Positions 25,689-34,002 of a DNA stretch of 64,000 bases are shown here, one piece after another (position 1 is the first letter of the stretch; each line of letters starts with the position of its first letter). Source of the stretch: an uncultured bacterium (lineage in GTDB: Bacteria; Elusimicrobiota; Elusimicrobia; Elusimicrobiales; Elusimicrobiaceae); the NCBI GenBank assembly GCA_949298795.1, contig CASFXV010000005.1, positions 1-64,000 of the forward strand, in the 5' to 3' direction. A program made the position numbers and the translations under genes. The notes under the pieces were generated by a model, which was not told the origin of the DNA, did no database searches, and saw only the letters and a program-made list of their open reading frames with translations.

Positions 25689-25765
25689 GAACCCTCCTTA
25701 ATTTATTTACAGATATTTTATTTTAGCACTTTTTGGTTTTAAAAAAGGCAAAAAAGTGTATAAAT

Positions 25766-25774
25766 TGCTAAAAT
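25766..25774 (+). promoter_or_regulatory. Extended -10 promoter of nadE
   Basis: TGC-TAAAAT ends 26 nt before the nadE ATG, giving a short leader that includes a GAGG Shine-Dalgarno-like element at about -13. Confidence 0.5.
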
Positions 25775-25800
25775 ATATAATAATATTGAGGTATAGTTAT

Positions 25801-27300
25801 ATGAAAATAAAATTGGCGTCTTTTAACCCTTTAACCGCGGACATACGCGGCAATAAAGAGCATATCACCGCTTTGCTTAAGGCTCCCGCCCCCGCGGCGG
25901 ATTTGCTGGTCCTGCCGGAAGCGGCTTTGTGCGGCTGCCCCATGTTGGATTTGTTTGAAGATGAACGCCTGCTGAAAGAAACCCTTTCTTCTTTAAAAGA
26001 AATTGCCAAAGAAACCAAAGACACGGCCTGCGTGCTTGGCTTTCAGGATAAGCTGGGCAAAGATTTTGTATCCGCGGCGGCTTTTATTTATAAAGGAAAA
26101 ATTACCAAAATTTATGACAGTGAAGTAGTTTCTCTGGCCGGGAAAGATTTGCAAATTATATTGGGTGACTTGCAAGACGCCCCCGCCCAAGACGCCGATA
26201 TCATTATCCACCTTTCCGCCCGCCCGTACGAAAAAGGCAACGTGTCTGAACGTTTGGACGCGCTTAAAAAGTTTGCCAAAAAACGCGGAGTGCCGGTGCT
26301 GGAGTGCAATTTGTTAGGCGGGGGGGACGGTTTAATTTTTGACGGCCTTTGCGCCTGCGCTAATAAAAAAGGGGAGCTTACCCTGCTGGGGGAACTCTTC
26401 CGCGAGCGGGTAAACCTGTGGGACAGTGAGGAAAAGCCCCAGCCTCTTACCTATAAAGCGGACCCGCGCGGGGAAGTGTTGGACGCGCTTTCCTTTGGAT
26501 TGGGTGATTTTGTGCAAAAAGCCGGTTACAGCAAAGTCATTTTTGGTTTAAGCGGGGGGTTGGATTCCGCCGTAACGGCTGTACTGGCCGCCAGCGCATT
26601 AGGGGGGGAAAGCGTATATGCCGTTTCTCTTCCTTCTTATTGCACCAGCGATTTAAGCAAATCGTTAGCCGGCCAGCTGGCCCGCAATTTGGGCATTAAT
26701 TTAGAGGAAGTGGCTGTTAAACCCGTGCTTGACGGCATGAAAAACGCCGTGGGGCATATTGTTTCCCACTTAAAAGACGTAACGGAACAGAAACTCCACT
26801 CCCGCCTGCGCGCCAATATTCTGTTTACGCTGGGCGGAGAATACGGCGCCATGCCTATTTCTACCGATGATTTAAGCGAACTTTCCGTAGGCAGCTGCGT
26901 GCTGTACGGCGATACGGCCGGGCGTTTGCTGCCTATTGGGGACGTGTTTAAAACGGAACTGTACGACTTGGCCGCTTACATTAACAAGAACCGGGAAATT
27001 ATCCCCCAAGGGATTATAGACCGCGCGCCCACTTCGGAACTTCGCCCCAACCAAAAGGACGAGGACACCCTGCCCGCTTATCCGCTGCTGGATAAAATTA
27101 TCCCGCTGTACGTGGCCCAGGGCCTGGCCCCGCAGGAAATTGCCCGTAAGTGCAAAGCCCCGCTGGAAACGGTGACGGACGTGTGCCGCCGCATAGACTC
27201 GGCCGACTACAAACGCGCCCAAACCGCGCCTATTTTAAAAGTAACCCGCCGCCTGTTTACGGATTTACAGCGTCCCGTTATCAAGAAAATCAATCTTTAA
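25801..27300 (+). CDS. nadE: NAD+ synthetase with degenerate glutaminase domain
   Basis: Last step of NAD synthesis. The C-terminal synthetase domain (about 225-499) has the ATP-pyrophosphatase P-loop FGLSGGLDSAVTAV and the block SELSVGSCVLYGDTAGRLLPIGD in two parts, then PTSELRPNQKDEDTLPAYPLLD. The N-terminal nitrilase-like domain (about 1-220) keeps the Glu in LPEAALCG (E40). The ICED-type cysteine motif of glutamine-dependent enzymes is replaced by IILGDLQD (about 119-126), and the Lys region before it is shortened. The enzyme may therefore use free ammonia. I chose the ATG at 25801 because residues of the longer reading lie over the promoter. Confidence 0.92.
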   Translation: MKIKLASFNPLTADIRGNKEHITALLKAPAPAADLLVLPEAALCGCPMLDLFEDERLLKETLSSLKEIAKETKDTACVLGFQDKLGKDFVSAAAFIYKGKITKIYDSEVVSLAGKDLQIILGDLQDAPAQDADIIIHLSARPYEKGNVSERLDALKKFAKKRGVPVLECNLLGGGDGLIFDGLCACANKKGELTLLGELFRERVNLWDSEEKPQPLTYKADPRGEVLDALSFGLGDFVQKAGYSKVIFGLSGGLDSAVTAVLAASALGGESVYAVSLPSYCTSDLSKSLAGQLARNLGINLEEVAVKPVLDGMKNAVGHIVSHLKDVTEQKLHSRLRANILFTLGGEYGAMPISTDDLSELSVGSCVLYGDTAGRLLPIGDVFKTELYDLAAYINKNREIIPQGIIDRAPTSELRPNQKDEDTLPAYPLLDKIIPLYVAQGLAPQEIARKCKAPLETVTDVCRRIDSADYKRAQTAPILKVTRRLFTDLQRPVIKKINL

Positions 27301-27368
27301 TTTCAAACGCCGCAAACCGGGTAAGATGCCGCATTCTGCCCGGTTTTTTTGCGCGCTTGCGTATACTT

Positions 27369-28727
27369 ATGAAGAAATGGTTAAAAAATAAGCCGCTGCG
27401 CCGACAGCTTTTTAGTCTTACCAGCCCTATTTTTGTGGAAACGCTGCTGATTATGCTTTTAGGGGCTACGGACGTGGTGATGCTCAGCCGGTATTCCGAT
27501 GATACCGTAGCCGCCGTGGGGGTGGTGAACCAGCTGCTTAATTTGGTGTTTATTTTATACGGTATTACCACGCTGGGCACGTCCGTTTTGTGCGCACAGT
27601 ATTTGGGCGCCCGCCAAAAAAACAACGTAATGCAAACCATCGGCGTTTCCATTACGGTAAACCTAGTGGTGGGGCTGGCGGTCAGCGCGGGGCTTTATTT
27701 GCTGGCGCCGCAGTTACTGGGGCTGATGGGCCTGTCGGACGAATTAATCGGGCGCGGGAAAACGTATATGCAAATTGTGGCCGGGTTTTCTTTTATACAG
27801 GCGGTGGCGATGACGATGTCCTCCGTCTTAAGAAGCCATAATAAAGCCTATTATCCCATGTATGTTACGCTTCTGATGAATATCTTAAATATAGCTGGTA
27901 ATTACCTGCTTATTTTTGGCAAGTGGGGGTTCCCGGCCTTAGGCGCGCCGGGGGCGGCGGTGTCTACCGCCGTGTGCCGGTTTATTGCGCTGCTTCTTTT
28001 GGGGTATATTTTGTTTAAAAAAGTGGTGCCTCAGTTCACCCTCTCTTGCTTAAGGCCGTTCCCGTGGGATAAGGTAAAAAATTTAATGATTATCGGCCTT
28101 CCCGCGGCGGGGGAACAGGTGTCTTACAATTTGTCCCAGGTGGTGATTACCTATTTTTCCGTTCTGATTGGCACGGCGGCTTTAACCGCGCGTACCTATG
28201 CCATGAATATTGTGATGTTTTCTTACGTGTTTTCCATTGCGCTGGGGCAGGGGGCGGCCATATCCATTGGGCATTTGGTGGGGGCGGACAGGGACAACGC
28301 GGCCTTTTCGGTTGAAAAATATTCCATTAATTTGTCTGTTCTTATCAGCGTGCTTATTTCTATTTTAACCGCTTTAGTAGGTACGAATATTTTTAAAATG
28401 CTGTCTGCTAATCCGGACGTTATTAAAATAGGCGCGGTGGTATTATATATTGACATTGTGCTGGAAATAGGCCGGGCGGTGAATATCACTTCCGTCAATT
28501 CCCTCAATGCGGCGGGGGACGTGTTTTACCCGTTTATTACCGGCATTATTGTTATGTGGGGCGTTGCCACGCTGTGCGCGTACATACTGGGCGTGTGGTG
28601 GGGCTGGGGGCTGGCCGGCATATGGCTGGCGATGGCCCTTGATGAAAACATCCGCGCCGTAATTTTTGAGCGCCGCTGGAAAAGCCGCAAATGGCAAAGC
28701 AAAGCCTTTGCACGGCGCAAAGCTTAA
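27369..28727 (+). CDS. MATE-family efflux transporter
   Basis: Multidrug and toxin extrusion-type exporter of the inner membrane, using a Na+ or H+ gradient. The start at 27369 gives 452 residues with about 12 transmembrane segments and the duplicated MATE layout. Examples are SPIFVETLLIMLLGATDVVM at about 18-37 and IGLPAAGEQVSYNLSQVVI at about 240. A longer in-frame reading begins inside nadE and is not believable as a protein start. It lies 68 bp after nadE and probably shares its transcript. Substrate unknown. Confidence 0.9.
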   Translation: MKKWLKNKPLRRQLFSLTSPIFVETLLIMLLGATDVVMLSRYSDDTVAAVGVVNQLLNLVFILYGITTLGTSVLCAQYLGARQKNNVMQTIGVSITVNLVVGLAVSAGLYLLAPQLLGLMGLSDELIGRGKTYMQIVAGFSFIQAVAMTMSSVLRSHNKAYYPMYVTLLMNILNIAGNYLLIFGKWGFPALGAPGAAVSTAVCRFIALLLLGYILFKKVVPQFTLSCLRPFPWDKVKNLMIIGLPAAGEQVSYNLSQVVITYFSVLIGTAALTARTYAMNIVMFSYVFSIALGQGAAISIGHLVGADRDNAAFSVEKYSINLSVLISVLISILTALVGTNIFKMLSANPDVIKIGAVVLYIDIVLEIGRAVNITSVNSLNAAGDVFYPFITGIIVMWGVATLCAYILGVWWGWGLAGIWLAMALDENIRAVIFERRWKSRKWQSKAFARRKA

Positions 28728-28731
28728 AATT

Positions 28732-28740
28732 TGCTAAAAT
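28732..28740 (+). promoter_or_regulatory. Extended -10 promoter of the DUF177-rpmF-plsX operon (leaderless)
   Basis: TGC-TAAAAT ends exactly 6 nt before the ATG at 28747, and there is no Shine-Dalgarno element. Transcription is expected to start at the start codon. Confidence 0.55.
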
Positions 28741-28746
28741 ATAACC

Positions 28747-29235
28747 ATGAACGACTTTTACCGCGATTACGACGTACCGCAGGATTTAAAATTTAAAACC
28801 GCCGATATTTTGCGCATGGGCGGGCTGGAGTGCTCCGCCCAGTTAAGCCCCAAATATTTTGAAGGGGTGTTTACCGCCCCCAATAAAATAACGGCCGTTA
28901 CGGCGGAGATTAGTTTTTCCGTGGCGGACAAAAATATATTGGTGCGCGGGCGCGTATGGGGCAAGAGAAACGTTCAATGCGCACGCTGTTTAAAAATGGC
29001 CGCGCAGAATTTTGAAGAAGAATTTGTAGAAACATATAGCACGAAATCAGAAATAATTGATATAATGTTACTTGTGGAACAAACGCTGGCTTTGACCGAA
29101 GAAATACGCTTTCTTTGCAAGCCGGACTGCAAGGGGCTGTGCCCCGTATGCGGGCAAGACTTGAATGCCGCCCAGTGCGGATGCAAGCCGGAGCGTTTGT
29201 CGCCTTTTGCCGAATTAAAAGGTAAATTCAAGTAA
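28747..29235 (+). CDS. YceD/DUF177 family protein
   Basis: Conserved companion of ribosomal protein L32, associated in other bacteria with 23S rRNA processing. The 162 residues contain the paired-cysteine pattern of the family. CARCLK lies at about residue 78, and a C-terminal knuckle (CKPDCKGLCPVCG, then CGC) at about 120-140 is likely to bind zinc. It precedes rpmF by 42 bp, as in most bacteria. This gene opens the DUF177-rpmF-plsX-fabG-acpP-rnc run. Confidence 0.88.
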   Translation: MNDFYRDYDVPQDLKFKTADILRMGGLECSAQLSPKYFEGVFTAPNKITAVTAEISFSVADKNILVRGRVWGKRNVQCARCLKMAAQNFEEEFVETYSTKSEIIDIMLLVEQTLALTEEIRFLCKPDCKGLCPVCGQDLNAAQCGCKPERLSPFAELKGKFK

Positions 29236-29277
29236 GAATTAATTGATTTTTACTGATGTATACAGGAGTAATAAACA

Positions 29278-29490
29278 ATGCCGAATCCGAAGAAAAAACA
29301 CACTCGTTCCCGCCGGGATTTGAGAAGATCGCACAATTCTGTGATTGAAGTGGCCCAGTTGGTGGAATGCCCTAATTGCAAATCCGCCCGCTTGCCGCAC
29401 AATGTTTGCCCGAAATGCGGTTTTTATAAAGACCGGGTGGTTGTGGCTCCCAAAGCGGCCAAAACCGAAGAAAACACTGAAGCTAAATAA
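29278..29490 (+). CDS. rpmF: Ribosomal protein L32
   Basis: Large-subunit protein of 70 residues. It starts MPNPKKKHTRSRRDLRRSH and has the four-cysteine zinc ribbon (CPNCKSARLPHNVCPKC, about residues 31-47), so it is the zinc-binding form. The acidic C-terminal tail (KTEENTEAK) is slightly longer than usual. The RBS ACAGGAGTAATAAACA lies upstream. It sits between DUF177 and plsX, the classical position. Confidence 0.97.
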   Translation: MPNPKKKHTRSRRDLRRSHNSVIEVAQLVECPNCKSARLPHNVCPKCGFYKDRVVVAPKAAKTEENTEAK

Positions 29491-29499
29491 ATCTTTCTT

Positions 29500-30546
29500 A
29501 TGAAAATAGCCCTGGACGCCTTAGGCGGAGATTACGGCGCTAAACCCAATGTATTGGGCGCGTTGCAAGCGGCAAAAACCCTGGGTATTGAAGTAATACT
29601 GGTGGGGGATGAGGCCGTTATTAAGCGCGAGCTCAAAGAGCTGGGATATGCTTCTTCCCTGCCCGCCGGGATTTCTGTTGTACATGCTCCGGACACCATT
29701 GACATGGGTGCGGAACCCGCTAAAGAGTGCCGCAATAAAAAAGGAGCCAGCATTATTGTCTGCGCCGATTTGGTGCACAAAGGCGAGGCCGATGCGTTTG
29801 TTTCCGCCGGCCATTCCGGGGCGGCTATGGTAGCTTCCCTTTTCCGCATGGGACGCATTAAAGGGGTGGTCCGCCCCGCTATTGCAACGCCCATGCCCAC
29901 CTATAAAGGCGTAAGCCTGCTTTTAGACGGCGGCGCCAATGCGGACTGCAAACCCATTCATTTATTGCAGTTTGCGGTAATGGGTTCGGCCTATATGGAA
30001 AAGGTGTTTGATTTAAAATCCCCTTCCGTACGTATTCTTTCCATTGGGGAAGAAGAAACGAAGGGGAATTTTTTAGTTAAACACACCATACCCCATATGC
30101 GTGAAATTGGGGTAAATTTCCAGGGAACTATGGAAGGGCGCGATGTAAACACCGGCGAAACGGACGTGATTATTTGCGACGGTTTTGTGGGAAACATTGT
30201 GCTTAAAATGGCTGAAGGCTTGGCCAAAACCATGATTCACATGATTAAGCGGGAAGTTAAAAAACGTCCGCTTGCCATATTGGGGGCTTTGCTTGCGCGC
30301 GGCGCGTTCAAAGCGGTGAAAGACCATACCAACCCCGATTGTTACGGCGGCGCTCCTTTAGTAGGGGTAAACGGCGTGGCTATTATTTCCCACGGCAAAT
30401 CCAACGAAACGGCCATTTTTCACGCGCTTAAAACGGCCAAACGGTTGGTGGAAAAGAACTTTGTGGGGGATATTGCCGCCCGCATCGCTTCGTTGAAAGA
30501 CACTTTCTCCGCCATAGAAGCAGAAATGCAGGAGGAAGACAAATAA
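29500..30546 (+). CDS. plsX: Phosphate acyltransferase PlsX
   Basis: Converts acyl-ACP to acyl-phosphate for phospholipid synthesis at the membrane surface. The family features are IALDALGGDYGAKPN at residues 2-16, SAGHSGAAMVAS (about residue 102), LLLDGGANADCKP (about residue 145) and a C-terminal GGAPLVGVNGVAIISHGKS. The 348-residue length is typical. It starts 9 bp after rpmF and its stop overlaps the fabG ATG by one base (TAATG). Confidence 0.97.
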   Translation: MKIALDALGGDYGAKPNVLGALQAAKTLGIEVILVGDEAVIKRELKELGYASSLPAGISVVHAPDTIDMGAEPAKECRNKKGASIIVCADLVHKGEADAFVSAGHSGAAMVASLFRMGRIKGVVRPAIATPMPTYKGVSLLLDGGANADCKPIHLLQFAVMGSAYMEKVFDLKSPSVRILSIGEEETKGNFLVKHTIPHMREIGVNFQGTMEGRDVNTGETDVIICDGFVGNIVLKMAEGLAKTMIHMIKREVKKRPLAILGALLARGAFKAVKDHTNPDCYGGAPLVGVNGVAIISHGKSNETAIFHALKTAKRLVEKNFVGDIAARIASLKDTFSAIEAEMQEEDK

Positions 30547-31286
30547 TGGATTTTAAAGGAAAAAATATTATTGTTACCGGCGCCACCCGCGGTATTGGTT
30601 TAACTATTGCCGAAGCGTTTGCCAAGCAAGGGGCCAATGTGGCCATTTGCGGCACGCGTGAAGACGCCGTAAACAAAGCGGCGGAAAGTTTAGCCGCGTT
30701 TGGGGGAAAAGTGCTGGGCCGCGCGGTAAATATTTCCCGCGCCCAGGAATGCGACGCCTTTGTGGCGGACGTAGTAAAAGAATTTGGTTCTTTGGACGTG
30801 CTGGTAAACAATGCCGGTATTACCAAAGATAACTTAGCCGTGCGCATGACGGAAGAAGACTGGCGCGCCGTGATTGATGTAAATTTAACGGGAACGTTTT
30901 TTATGTCTAAGGCGGCGCTAAAGGTAATGTTTAAAAAACGCACGGGCAATGTAGTAAACATTTCCTCCGTAGTGGGGGAAATGGGCAATGCGGGCCAAGC
31001 CAATTACGTGGCCAGCAAAGCGGGTATTATCGGCCTTACCAAAACATTAGCTAAAGAGTTTGGTTCCCGCAATATCCGCGTGAACGCGGTGGCGCCGGGC
31101 TTTGTGCGTACGGCTATGACGGACGCACTGCCGCAGGACGTGAAAGAAAAAGCTCTGGAAAACGTACCGCTTAAAAGATTTGCAGAAACGCAAGACATTG
31201 CCAAGGCAGTGTTGTTCCTGGCAAGCGAAGATGCCTCTTATATAACGGGGCATATTCTGTCCGTCAACGGCGGACTTTATATTTAG
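30546..31286 (+). CDS. fabG: 3-oxoacyl-ACP reductase
   Basis: NADPH-dependent reductase of the fatty acid elongation cycle. Classical SDR of 246 residues. The cofactor motif is TGATRGIG (about residues 12-19) and NNAGIT is at about residue 87. Catalytic residues are in [21 protein letters not shown] (serine about 139, YVASK about 152-156). The ending [14 protein letters not shown] is typical. It is one base from plsX and followed by acpP, which supports assignment to fatty acid synthesis rather than to another SDR role. Confidence 0.95.
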   Translation: MDFKGKNIIVTGATRGIGLTIAEAFAKQGANVAICGTREDAVNKAAESLAAFGGKVLGRAVNISRAQECDAFVADVVKEFGSLDVLVNNAGITKDNLAVRMTEEDWRAVIDVNLTGTFFMSKAALKVMFKKRTGNVVNISSVVGEMGNAGQANYVASKAGIIGLTKTLAKEFGSRNIRVNAVAPGFVRTAMTDALPQDVKEKALENVPLKRFAETQDIAKAVLFLASEDASYITGHILSVNGGLYI

Positions 31287-31330
31287 TTGGGATAAGGGGA
31301 TACCCTTTTTTAAAAACATCGGAGGACAAA

Positions 31331-31573
31331 ATGTCTGAAAATATACAAGAAAGAGTCAAAAATATCATTGTTGAACAGTTGGGCGTAGAAGCCGACCAAG
31401 TAAAACCGGAAGCCCAGTTCGTCAACGACTTAGGCGCCGATTCTTTGGACACGGTGGAACTCATCATGGCCTTGGAAGAGGAATTTGACATCGAAATCCC
31501 TGACGAAAAAGCCGAAAAAATTAAAACCGTGGGCGAAGCCATTGAATACATTGAAGCCAACGCCAAAAAATAA
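31331..31573 (+). CDS. acpP: Acyl carrier protein
   Basis: Carrier of growing acyl chains. 80 residues, acidic, helical. The phosphopantetheine attachment serine is in [20 protein letters not shown] (Ser at about residue 38). The RBS GGAGGACAAA is strong, fitting its usual high expression. It lies 44 bp after fabG and 2 bp before rnc. Confidence 0.97.
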   Translation: MSENIQERVKNIIVEQLGVEADQVKPEAQFVNDLGADSLDTVELIMALEEEFDIEIPDEKAEKIKTVGEAIEYIEANAKK

Positions 31574-31575
31574 TC

Positions 31576-32241
31576 GTGTTTACGGAAATTGAGCGTATCA
31601 TTGGATACAGCTTCAAAAATAAAGAAGTTTTAAAGGAAGCACTCACTCATAAGTCTTTTGCCGGGGAACACCGAAGCGCCAAACATAACGAGCGCTTGGA
31701 GTTCCTGGGGGACAGCATATTAGGCGCGATTGTTGCAGATTACATCTACAACCAATGCCCTCATGTGGAAGAGGGAGTGCTTTCTAAAATTAAATCTAAC
31801 TTGGTTTCACGCCATAATCTTTATTTTTGGGGCAAAGAGATGGACTTGGGGTCTTTTATTGCCCTGGGTCACGGTGAAATTGCCACTGGCGGCCGTACGC
31901 GCGACAGTATTATCTCCAACGCGGTGGAAGCCGTAATCGGCGCCGTATACATAGACGGCGGATACCAAGCGGCCGAAGCGGTGGTTTTACCTTGGGTAAA
32001 AACCCAACATTTAACGCAGGACAGCGGGGATTTTAAAAGTTTATTGCAGGAATTTGTGCAAAAGCGCAGTAAACACACCCCGCAGTATGAAGTGATACAA
32101 ACCGTCGGCCCGGAACATGATAAAGTGTTTACCGTACGCGTCAGCTTAGACGGTAAGGAACTGGGCATAGGCAAGGGCCGCAATAAAAAACAGGCCGAGC
32201 AAAGCGCGGCTGAAAACGCGTTTGAGCACTTAAAAAAATAA
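31576..32241 (+). CDS. rnc: Ribonuclease III
   Basis: Double-strand-specific endonuclease for rRNA and mRNA processing. The catalytic domain has the signature HNERLEFLGDSILGAIVADYI (about residues 38-58, split here as NERLEFLGDS plus flanks) and a second metal site at NAVEAVIGAVYIDGG (about residue 115). A dsRNA-binding domain follows (about 150-221; GKGRNKKQAEQSAAENAFEH). The 221-residue length is typical. The chosen start is GTG at 31576, 2 bp after acpP; no ATG fits. Confidence 0.96.
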   Translation: MFTEIERIIGYSFKNKEVLKEALTHKSFAGEHRSAKHNERLEFLGDSILGAIVADYIYNQCPHVEEGVLSKIKSNLVSRHNLYFWGKEMDLGSFIALGHGEIATGGRTRDSIISNAVEAVIGAVYIDGGYQAAEAVVLPWVKTQHLTQDSGDFKSLLQEFVQKRSKHTPQYEVIQTVGPEHDKVFTVRVSLDGKELGIGKGRNKKQAEQSAAENAFEHLKK

Positions 32242-32245
32242 GTTT

Positions 32246-33586
32246 ATGGATAAAAAAACCACCTCCAAAATAACCGCCCCTATCGGGAAGATACAGGTCA
32301 AGGTGCAAGAGTCTTTGCTCCGCAAGCCCTTGGTATGGGTGGGTATTTTGGCGGTGGTTCCCATTGTCATCCTGTTTGCTTTTACGTTTAAAAGCGGGTT
32401 TACTCCTTCGGACGGGAACAGAAAGATAGAAAAAATTATCGTATCCAAGACCCCTATGGAAATGGCCGAAGAGGCCACCCAAGCTTTGCAGCGTAATGAC
32501 GTGCAAACCTTCTTTGATATTATAGACAAGGCAAAAGATTATAATTTGGTAAACAGCAAAGGGGACTCTATGCTCTTGGTGGCTGTTTCGTTAGGAAATT
32601 ATGACGCGGTGCTTCGTTTATTGTCTTTAGGGGCGGATGTAAATAAGCAAAATTCCTATACGCGTGACACCCCAATACTGCGCAGCTTATATACCAATCA
32701 TGATGACATTACCCGTTTGTTGGTAGCCTCTGACGCTAATTTGAATTTAGAAAACAACTACCGCCATTCACCCATATTTGTAGCCGTAGAACGCCAAAAA
32801 GGCGAATTTGTGGATTTGTTTATTACTTCCGGCGCGCAGGCGGGTATTGATTCCGATAATCTGTTCCGCTGGGTAACCAAACGCAACTTAATAGGCATAT
32901 TGGCTATGTTAAAAGGCGGGGTTGACCCCAATGTAAAAAACGAGCAGGGCAATACGCCGCTTATTATTGCCGCATCTTTGGGGGATGTGGAATCCGTACG
33001 TAATTTGCTGGCTTACCGGGCGGACCCCAATGCCGCCAATAAAGACGGTAACACCGCTTTAATTTATGCCGCCCGTTATAACCACCCGCAAATTATTTAT
33101 GAGCTGATGCGCCCTTACTCGCTGGTAGCCCCGGTGGACGTGAATATTCAAAACAAACAAGGGGAAACTGCTTTATATTGGGCTGCTTCCCGCGGATATG
33201 AAGAAGCGGTAAAGCGTTTGCTGGCGGCTAATACCAACCGTGACCTGAAAGATAAAAACGGGTTAACTGCGCGCGATATAGCGCAAAAAAAAGGCCGCCG
33301 CAACATTGTGGCGTTATTTGATATGGATCCTACGGCATTAAAGAATATGGTGGTGGAAATGGATAATGCCCGCATTGCCGCGCGCAAACGCCAGGAAGAA
33401 GCCGCCAAGGCCAAAGAACTTGCCGAAAAACAAAAGCAGGAGGCCGCCCAGGCCCAAGCCCAAGAGCAAGCCGGCTATATTGGCCGCCGGCGCCGCCAGG
33501 CCAAGAAAGAAATGGTGCAGCCCACTTCGGCGTTGGACCAGCAAGCCCCCACCCGCAACGCTTTTTCCCGCCGAAAACGCCAATAA
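32246..33586 (+). CDS. Membrane-anchored ankyrin-repeat protein
   Basis: 446 residues. One transmembrane helix near the N terminus (WVGILAVVPIVILFAFTF, about residues 30-47) is followed by a mostly continuous run of ankyrin repeats (about 85-365). Clear repeat cores are NEQGNTPLIIAASLGDVESV, KDGNTALIYAARYNHPQII and NKQGETALYWAASRGYEEAV. The C-terminal 75 residues are Lys/Gln/Ala-rich, probably coiled coil, ending in basic RRRR/KRR clusters. Ankyrin repeats bind proteins; no partner is evident. It begins 4 bp after rnc without a clear RBS, so translation may depend on coupling. Confidence 0.88.
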   Translation: MDKKTTSKITAPIGKIQVKVQESLLRKPLVWVGILAVVPIVILFAFTFKSGFTPSDGNRKIEKIIVSKTPMEMAEEATQALQRNDVQTFFDIIDKAKDYNLVNSKGDSMLLVAVSLGNYDAVLRLLSLGADVNKQNSYTRDTPILRSLYTNHDDITRLLVASDANLNLENNYRHSPIFVAVERQKGEFVDLFITSGAQAGIDSDNLFRWVTKRNLIGILAMLKGGVDPNVKNEQGNTPLIIAASLGDVESVRNLLAYRADPNAANKDGNTALIYAARYNHPQIIYELMRPYSLVAPVDVNIQNKQGETALYWAASRGYEEAVKRLLAANTNRDLKDKNGLTARDIAQKKGRRNIVALFDMDPTALKNMVVEMDNARIAARKRQEEAAKAKELAEKQKQEAAQAQAQEQAGYIGRRRRQAKKEMVQPTSALDQQAPTRNAFSRRKRQ

Positions 33587-33589
33587 GGT

Positions 33590-33800
33590 ATTCAAACAGT
33601 TTTAAATCCGCCCCAAACAAATAGTTGGGGCGGATTTTTTAATACTTTACCCCTTAGGATATAAGCCTGAGTGTTTTTCGTAAACAGCCCGTACGCTAAA
33701 GCCACAATATAAGCCAGATAAAGAATAATAACATTCAAGACGGAAAACAAATAAATGGCCCATAGTATTTTATAAAGCGTTAAAAATACGCGGTAGGGCG
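33590..33800 (-). pseudogene. Possible remnant of a small membrane protein
   Basis: On the minus strand an open frame of about 70 codons, bounded by stops, encodes a hydrophobic segment (LWAIYLFSVLNVIILYLAYI) followed by AYGLFTKNTQAYILRGK. It looks protein-like, but has no ATG, no RBS and overlaps the 33605-33640 terminator. It may be a decayed gene or chance. Confidence 0.25.
33605..33640 (+). terminator. Terminator after the ankyrin gene
   Basis: ATCCGCCCCAA pairs with TTGGGGCGGAT, followed by T6. It ends the DUF177-to-ankyrin transcription unit. Confidence 0.85.
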
Positions 33801-33831
33801 TTTAAAAGGCCTCTTGCTCACGAGCTATATG

Positions 33832-33901
33832 TTTTAACCCGTTCCAGCCCGGAAGGTGCGCGCTGTATTTGGTTCCTTTCCGCGTGCACCTTGGGGAGTT
33901 T
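33832..33901 (+). pseudogene. Fossil fragment of aspS
   Basis: Aligns with the aspS gene at 37521-37591 in about 62 of 71 columns with one single-base gap. In translation it reads TRSSPEGAR, a frame shift, then YLVPFRVHLGEF, against [22 protein letters not shown] in AspRS. It is far too short to be functional. The rest of the 416-bp gap around it holds only terminators and a doubtful minus-strand remnant. Confidence 0.8.
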
Positions 33902-33954
33902 AGTATCTATAAAAAGCGTTCATAAACTGCGGGAAATTTATTTAAAACAGGCAA

Positions 33955-33990
33955 TAAAAAACCGCACGCCTAAACAGCGTGCGGTTTTTT
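33955..33990 (-). terminator. Terminator after asnS
   Basis: ACCGCACGC / GCGTGCGGT stem flanked by A6 and T6, immediately past the asnS stop; it could work in both directions. Confidence 0.85.
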
Positions 33991-34002
33991 ATAACAGAAG
34001 GG

